The notes beneath the pieces were generated by a model. It was given only the letters and a program-made list of their open reading frames with translations. It searched no databases and was not told the origin of the DNA. Below are positions 18,257-21,784 of a DNA stretch of 21,784 nt, piece after piece (position 1 is the stretch's first letter; each line of letters opens with the position of its first letter). Both the position numbers and the translations under genes were made by a program. Location: the NCBI RefSeq assembly GCF_025362455.1, contig NZ_JANYGJ010000090.1:1-21784 (forward strand). Reading direction: 5' to 3'. This DNA comes from Deinococcus sp. Lineage in GTDB: Bacteria; Deinococcota; Deinococci; Deinococcales; Deinococcaceae.

Positions 18257-18718
18257 ATGACCATGACCAGCGATCAAGTTTCCGATAAACTCCAGTACCT
18301 GCTCGGCACCCTGCGCGACGGCGAGAAAGGCTTTGCCGACGCCGCCGAGCACGCCACTGACCCCAGCTTGAAAACCCTGTTTCAGTCGCGGGTGGCCCAG
18401 CGCACCGAAATGGCCCAGGCCGTCGAGCGCGAGCTGTCCAAGTACGGCGAGGTCGGCAAGCAGGGCGGCAGCGTCGGCGCCGCGCTCCACCGCACCTGGC
18501 TGGGTGTCCGTGACGCCATCTCAGGGCGGGGCGACAAGGCTGTGGTGGCCGAGTCCGCACGCGGCGAGGACGTGGCCGCCGACAACTACGCGGACGTGCT
18601 GAAGGAAACCAGCCTGCCCAGCGACGTGCGCAGCGTGATCGAGGGCCAGTTCGCCAAGGTCAAGGCCAGCCAGGTCGAGATGCAGGCCCTGAAAGCCCAG
18701 TGGGATGCCAAAAGCTGA
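18257..18718 (+). CDS. PA2169-type four-helix-bundle protein (DUF2383, ferritin-like)
   Basis: ATG at 18257 is 7 nt after a perfect AGGAGG. The 153-aa product is almost wholly helical. The opening SDQVSDKLQYLLGTLRDGEK, then FADAAEHATDPSLKTLFQSR, matches the DUF2383 pattern, with Glu in helix 1, EHA in helix 2 and Glu/Asp-rich later helices (ESARGEDVAADNYADVLKE). The fold is that of ferritin-like proteins and these acids may bind iron, but family members have no established activity; a stress-related role is often presumed. It stands alone, divergent from nrdJ and convergent with the SUKH-like gene, with a shared hairpin between. Confidence 0.85.
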   Translation: MTMTSDQVSDKLQYLLGTLRDGEKGFADAAEHATDPSLKTLFQSRVAQRTEMAQAVERELSKYGEVGKQGGSVGAALHRTWLGVRDAISGRGDKAVVAESARGEDVAADNYADVLKETSLPSDVRSVIEGQFAKVKASQVEMQALKAQWDAKS

Positions 18719-18735
18719 GCTGAGCGATTGACAAA

Positions 18736-18765
18736 GCGCCGCACCTGAGGTCAGGGGTGCGGCGC
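18736..18765. terminator. Hairpin between convergent genes
   Basis: GCGCCGCACC and GGTGCGGCGC form a perfect 10-bp GC stem with a 10-nt loop, 17 nt after the ferritin-like stop and 4 nt beyond the convergent gene's stop. No T-tract follows on the plus strand; on the minus strand the stem is followed by TTTGTC. It probably serves both genes. Confidence 0.7.
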
Positions 18766-18769
18766 CGTG

Positions 18770-19456
18770 CTACAGCTTCAGGGCGTGGTGAATCTTGTCG
18801 CCAATCCTTATTTTACAAACGGCAGCGAGCATTGCGGAGTAGGAATCAAACACCCTGGAGGGGACGAAAATGACCCTGTTTAGTTTAGGGTCGTCATCGT
18901 ATTCATCCCAGATGTCTCGAATGTCATACTCATAAACTTCTTGTGCACCTGATCTGTGGTTTTTGATGCATAGATAGCTAAAATCCTGTTGCTCTCTCAT
19001 AATCGGGAAGATATCGTAGACCTTTGTTTCGAGAGGTGGGCTGTCCACTTCTCCCTTGAGTACTGTACGCTGGCCATGATAACCGACCGTTCCCAGATTG
19101 GAGAAGTACAATGTGCGGGCACGTTCAAAACGTGGAGACCTTCTTGCTGCATGCGAAGTGAATCTTCTGAACGCGTAATAGGGCGATTCAGGCGCCCAGA
19201 CGTGGCTGAAGATCAGTCGCTGTTGCCTGAACCAATCTGGCAGGTCGAATTCCAGGGTGACGTAGGTCTGCTCCACCTCGTCAGGTGTCGAGACCCAGTA
19301 GTCCAGATTGGGGAAGCGCTGTAAGAAGCTCCTGAAATTTGCCTTGTCCGCCTCACTTAAGGGGGACTGCTCAAGCCGCCCCAGCACCATCTCAGCGCTC
19401 TGGAGCTTACCGGTGCGCTGCCACTCGTCGTGGAGCGCTTTTTGCTCATCGTTCAT
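18770..19456 (-). CDS. SUKH (SMI1/KNR4)-like protein, possible immunity protein, likely acquired
   Basis: Protein of 228 aa with an ATG at 19456 and GGAGG about 9 nt upstream. The N-terminal 60 residues are helical (MNDEQKALHDEWQRTGKLQS). Two stretches resemble SUKH-fold proteins: EFDLPDWFRQQRLIFSHVW, similar to the LP-aromatic start of the domain, and DFSYLCIKNHRSGAQEVYEY, similar to the GDYLCLDL-type strand pair, followed by an acidic segment and a closing VFDSYSAMLAAV helix. SUKH proteins are often immunity partners of polymorphic toxins, but no toxin gene is beside it. The base composition is clearly AT-richer, with many A/T third positions, unlike both neighbours, suggesting horizontal transfer. 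It starts 21 nt after the aminopeptidase stop, so it could be co-transcribed. The family call is tentative. Confidence 0.5.
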   Translation of the reverse strand: MNDEQKALHDEWQRTGKLQSAEMVLGRLEQSPLSEADKANFRSFLQRFPNLDYWVSTPDEVEQTYVTLEFDLPDWFRQQRLIFSHVWAPESPYYAFRRFTSHAARRSPRFERARTLYFSNLGTVGYHGQRTVLKGEVDSPPLETKVYDIFPIMREQQDFSYLCIKNHRSGAQEVYEYDIRDIWDEYDDDPKLNRVIFVPSRVFDSYSAMLAAVCKIRIGDKIHHALKL

Positions 19457-19477
19457 ACGGACGGTCCTCCATCCGCA

Positions 19478-20722
19478 TCAAATCACGAATTCCCCATTCC
19501 GCATCACGGCCTCGCGCTCTCCGCTCTGTGTCACGCCGTCCACGTTCATCTCGGGGCTGCCGATCATCCAGTCGACGTGGACCAGCGAATCGTTGCCGCC
19601 GCGCTCCCTGAACACCTCTGGGCTCTCCACGCCGCCCCCTATGTTGAAGCGGTAGGCCGCGCCGATGGCGATGTGCGAGGCGGCGTTCTCGTCGTACAGG
19701 GTGTTGAAGAAAAACAGCCCGCTCTGGCTGATCGGTGAGGAGTGCGGCACCAGCGCCACTTCGCCCAGGCGGTGAGAACCCTCGTCGGTGTCGATCAGCG
19801 AGCGCAGCACGTCCTGCCCGGTCTCGGCACTGGCTTCCACGATGCGCCCGGCCTCAAACCTGATCCGGATGCCCGAAATCAGCACGCCGTTGTAGCTCAG
19901 CGGCTTGGTGCTGACCACCGTGCCCTCGGTGCGCTCCCGGTGCGGCGCGGTCCAGACTTCCTCGGTGGGAATGTTGGCGGTAAATTCAATGCCGGACGGC
20001 GTGAAGCTGGTGCCGCCGCCCCAGAGGTGCTGGTCGGCCAGTCCGACGGTCAGGTCCGTGCCGCCGCCTTTGAAGTGCACAGAAGCGTACTGCTTGCCCG
20101 TCAGAATCTTCTTGCGGGCGTGCAGCTTGCCCAAGTGGGTTTTCCAGGCGGCCACCGGGTCGCTCTGATCGGCGCGGGTGGCCCTGAAGATGGCGTCCCA
20201 GTAGAGCTGCACGGCTTCCTCGTCGCTGACGTCCGGGAAGATGAGCTTGGCGCTGGCGGGCAGCGGCGAGGTAATCAGGTTCCAGTTCAGGGCGTTGGTC
20301 ATGACCTGGTGGCTGTAGGGCCTGCGGTAAGTCGCCAGGGCACGCTGATGCGCCGCGAGCCTGTGCGGGTCGGCCCCGGCGTGCAGGCCCGGATCGCCAG
20401 CCCGGATCGCCAGCACGGCGCCGCCCGCGTTGGCGGCTTCCAGCTCGGCATCGACGCGCCACTGACTGATGGTCTCAAAGCTGCCGTCCGGCGCCAGTTC
20501 GAAGCGGGCCTTTTGCACGTCGTCGTCGTCCCAGCGGACATCGGCGAAGCTCGCCCCGGCGGCGTAGGCGCTGCGCACGATGGCGCGTGCCAATGCTGCG
20601 GCTTCAACCGGCGACTGCACCAGCAGCCGCTGCCCGGCGCGCAGGCCCAGGCCCACCTGCACGGCCAGGTCGGCGTAGTTCTGGAGTTTTTGCTCGAAGG
20701 TCAAAGGTGAAGTGTTGGTCAT
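19478..20722 (-). CDS. M29 family aminopeptidase (AmpS/aminopeptidase T-like)
   Basis: From the ATG at 20722 the product has 414 aa, matching the 405-415 aa typical of M29 enzymes. These are cytoplasmic two-metal (Co/Zn) exopeptidases that remove N-terminal residues. The conserved segments appear in order: NIPTEEVWTAPHRERTEG with Glu254/Glu255, HRLGEVALVPHSSPI with the second Glu, FFNTLYDENAASHIAIGAAY with His and Tyr, and SLVHVDWMIGS with His382 and Asp384. The catalytic set thus looks complete. The longer frame to 20824 is rejected because TATCCT, a TANNNT -10 box, lies exactly 7 nt before ATG 20722, indicating a leaderless mRNA. With the M3 and M20 genes it is the third peptide-degrading enzyme in the window. 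Confidence 0.92.
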   Translation of the reverse strand: MTNTSPLTFEQKLQNYADLAVQVGLGLRAGQRLLVQSPVEAAALARAIVRSAYAAGASFADVRWDDDDVQKARFELAPDGSFETISQWRVDAELEAANAGGAVLAIRAGDPGLHAGADPHRLAAHQRALATYRRPYSHQVMTNALNWNLITSPLPASAKLIFPDVSDEEAVQLYWDAIFRATRADQSDPVAAWKTHLGKLHARKKILTGKQYASVHFKGGGTDLTVGLADQHLWGGGTSFTPSGIEFTANIPTEEVWTAPHRERTEGTVVSTKPLSYNGVLISGIRIRFEAGRIVEASAETGQDVLRSLIDTDEGSHRLGEVALVPHSSPISQSGLFFFNTLYDENAASHIAIGAAYRFNIGGGVESPEVFRERGGNDSLVHVDWMIGSPEMNVDGVTQSGEREAVMRNGEFVI

Positions 20723-20729
20723 GTCCGGC

Positions 20730-20735
20730 AGGATA
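20730..20735 (-). promoter_or_regulatory. -10 box of a leaderless promoter for the aminopeptidase gene
   Basis: Read on the minus strand, TATCCT fits TANNNT and ends 7 nt before the ATG at 20722. GCCGGAC between them is not a ribosome-binding site. Confidence 0.6.
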
Positions 20736-20856
20736 CGGCGGCGCGGGTGCGCCAGTGGGTGCCCGGCGTCCAGATGAAGGGGAGCTGAAGCTAAAGGCCG
20801 GAGCGGGGAAACCGGGTTGGGCAAGCGCTGGCTGTAGCGGCGACTGTAAAACCAAA

Positions 20857-20883
20857 AACACAGAGCCGCGTTCGCTCCGTGTT
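20857..20883 (-). terminator. Intrinsic terminator of the Ser-rich secreted-protein gene
   Basis: Read on the minus strand, AACACGGAGC and GCTCTGTGTT pair with one mismatch around a 7-nt loop and run into TTTTTGGTTTT. It lies 67 nt after the stop at 20951. Confidence 0.85.
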
Positions 20884-20950
20884 CTGTCGGTGGGTGTGCC
20901 AGTGCCCTGAATAACCTGGGATTCTCAATGTGTAATCAAGGGTGGGTCGC

Positions 20951-21340
20951 TCAGCGTTGATCGACGAGTTTACCGTCCACGATCACCTGGTAGTTCGGCT
21001 GGCCGTTGCTGCCGTTGACTTGAACCGTCAGGACGCTGCCTGGATACGTCTTGGTTTGCCCATTGATCGTGACGGTGCAGGTGCCGCCGCTGCACGAGGC
21101 GCTGGTGCTGCTGGAGCTGCTCGACGTGCCGGGTGCCGGTGTGGGAATGGGCGCAAGAGGCGGCAGAGACGGAAAAGCCGGAAACGCTGGAAAATCAGTA
21201 TTGATGTCGTCGGTCTCCAGGTCGGAATCGTCCCAGCTTTCACTGGAAAACGAACTGCTGGAACTGGACGCTGAAGAGGAGTTCTGGGCGAGGGCGGGGG
21301 CGCTGAGCAGCAGACCGAGCAGTATGAACGTCTTTAACAT
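20951..21340 (-). CDS. Small Ser-rich secreted protein
   Basis: ATG at 21340 follows AAAGAGG with a 7-nt spacer; the longer frame to 21397 has no such site. The 129-aa product starts MLKTFILLGLLLSAPALA-QN, a clear Sec signal peptide cleaved after about residue 18. The mature part has a poly-Ser tract (NSSSASSSSSSFSSES), an acidic stretch, a Pro/Phe-rich segment (FPAFPAFPSLPPLAPIPTPA), a second Ser run, and a small beta-type domain with two cysteines (SCSGGTC) and TVTINGQTKTYPGSVLTVQV. The Ser and Pro linkers suggest an extended envelope or extracellular protein; the Cys pair may form a disulphide. No family recognised. It has its own terminator. Confidence 0.78.
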   Translation of the reverse strand: MLKTFILLGLLLSAPALAQNSSSASSSSSSFSSESWDDSDLETDDINTDFPAFPAFPSLPPLAPIPTPAPGTSSSSSSTSASCSGGTCTVTINGQTKTYPGSVLTVQVNGSNGQPNYQVIVDGKLVDQR

Positions 21341-21612
21341 GATGTACCTCTTTGACCTACCGGTTGAGGGCACTGGCAGAGGGCGGGTCGCCTCCACCTG
21401 ACCATAAGTCAGTGAACAACCTGGCTAGGCAGCCGCTCATCTGCTCATCTGAGGCCGGGTTTTGCGGCTTTACGTCTGTAAAGGGGGTTTTCATGGCGAC
21501 TCAGGGTTTTGTGAAGATTTGGCTCAGTGCAGTGGAGTGGTGTTCCGTCCCCGGCGTAGATCGGGTAAGATCAATCTCAAAAAAATATGAGCGGTGAGGG
21601 CGCGGCAACCGA
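21341..21612. other. Intergenic region upstream of the Ser-rich protein gene
   Basis: No firm gene. It contains the leader of the minus-strand gene, a perfect small hairpin CTTTAC-GTCT-GTAAAG at about 21469-21484, and a possible 34-codon plus-strand frame (ATG at 21493, preceded by AAAGGGGG) ending at 21597. The frame has weak codon bias and is treated as unproven. Confidence 0.4.
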
Positions 21613-21741
21613 CTAAAGCAGATGTCATAAAAAGACCCTTTTTATGACCGAGCGGAGCGAGTAGTTTTGACTGAGCAGGACGCAGAATGGAGGTGCGGGG
21701 AGGCTGTTTTCCCCGTGGCGTAATTCGGAGTACTGCTTTAG
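21613..21741. repeat. 129-bp structured element with 9-bp terminal inverted repeats (MITE/SNR-like)
   Basis: CTAAAGCAG (21613-21621) and CTGCTTTAG (21733-21741) are perfect inverted repeats enclosing two more hairpins. The first is an AT-rich palindrome with perfect 11-bp arms GTCATAAAAAG/CTTTTTATGAC and a 3-nt loop (21624-21648). The second is CGGGGA/TCCCCG (21696-21715). The right terminal repeat supplies the TAA stop of the gene at the window edge. The layout resembles small non-autonomous mobile repeats common in Deinococcus intergenic DNA, or a folded 3'-end RNA. Confidence 0.55.
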
Positions 21742-21784
21742 GCCAGCACGGCGTCCATGAGTCCCTCCAGCGTGCTGCTGGACT
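21738..21784 (-). CDS. C-terminal end of an unrecognised protein, cut by the window edge
   Basis: On the minus strand the last 14 codons before a TAA at 21740-21738 read SSSTLEGLMDAVLA. Eleven of the 14 third positions, apart from GGA and a few others, are G or C, as in real genes here. The sequence looks like a C-terminal amphipathic helix. Too little is present to name it. Confidence 0.4.
   Translation of the reverse strand, partial: SSSTLEGLMDAVLA

Noticed and set aside
21493..21597. A 34-codon plus-strand frame with AAAGGGGG upstream
   Set aside because: The ribosome-binding match is suggestive, but the peptide has no recognisable feature and the codon bias is weak; it is not called without transcript evidence.

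Overview
The window looks like chromosomal DNA from a Deinococcus-type bacterium. This is inferred from several things: very high GC with strong G/C preference at third codon positions, a stand-alone B12-dependent (class II) ribonucleotide reductase, several genes whose start codon sits 6-7 nt after a TANNNT-like -10 box with no ribosome-binding site (leaderless mRNAs are common in this genus), and several small secreted or orphan proteins. No database search was possible.

Left third (1-6560). A partial minus-strand gene is followed by a plus-strand operon of an EamA-type exporter and a fused ABC ATPase-permease of the nitrate/sulfonate/thiamine-precursor type (4-nt overlap). Next come a small secreted protein on the minus strand, tRNA-Leu(UAA) with its own promoter and terminator, and a 570-bp AT-richer, repeat-laden gap. 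The gap leads into a 508-aa protein of unknown function with a Pro/Gln-rich middle; five 16-bp tandem repeats abut its promoter. A RimJ/RimL-like acetyltransferase follows on the minus strand.

Middle (6560-12700). The acetyltransferase and an M3 oligoendopeptidase are divergent, and each has the same C-rich 17-mer upstream of its -10 box; the acetyltransferase side can form a G-quadruplex. The M3 peptidase overlaps an M20 amidohydrolase by 4 nt, a likely peptide-degradation pair. A 618-bp gap follows, holding a palindromic intergenic repeat (second copy at 11832), a terminator-like hairpin, a tRNA-like T-arm on the minus strand and a branched inverted repeat. Then come a HAD hydrolase, two small hypothetical genes and a convergent unknown gene.

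Right third (12700-21784). tRNA-Ala(GGC) with a near-consensus promoter sits beside a DarTG toxin-antitoxin pair: darT, a DNA ADP-ribosyltransferase toxin, and darG, a macrodomain antitoxin. darT begins 39 bp after the stop of the B12-dependent ribonucleotide reductase gene, with no terminator seen between them. The reductase gene carries two identical inverted NrdR-box-like sites. Then follow a four-helix-bundle ferritin-like protein, a clearly AT-richer SUKH-like gene, an M29 aminopeptidase, a Ser-rich secreted protein, and a 129-bp structured element with 9-bp terminal inverted repeats that overlaps the stop codon of a final partial gene.

The only recognisable defence-type system is DarTG. 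The family is known; its placement directly behind a ribonucleotide reductase is the most interesting feature here. The orphan 508-aa protein and the terminal structured element are the best candidates for undescribed biology.
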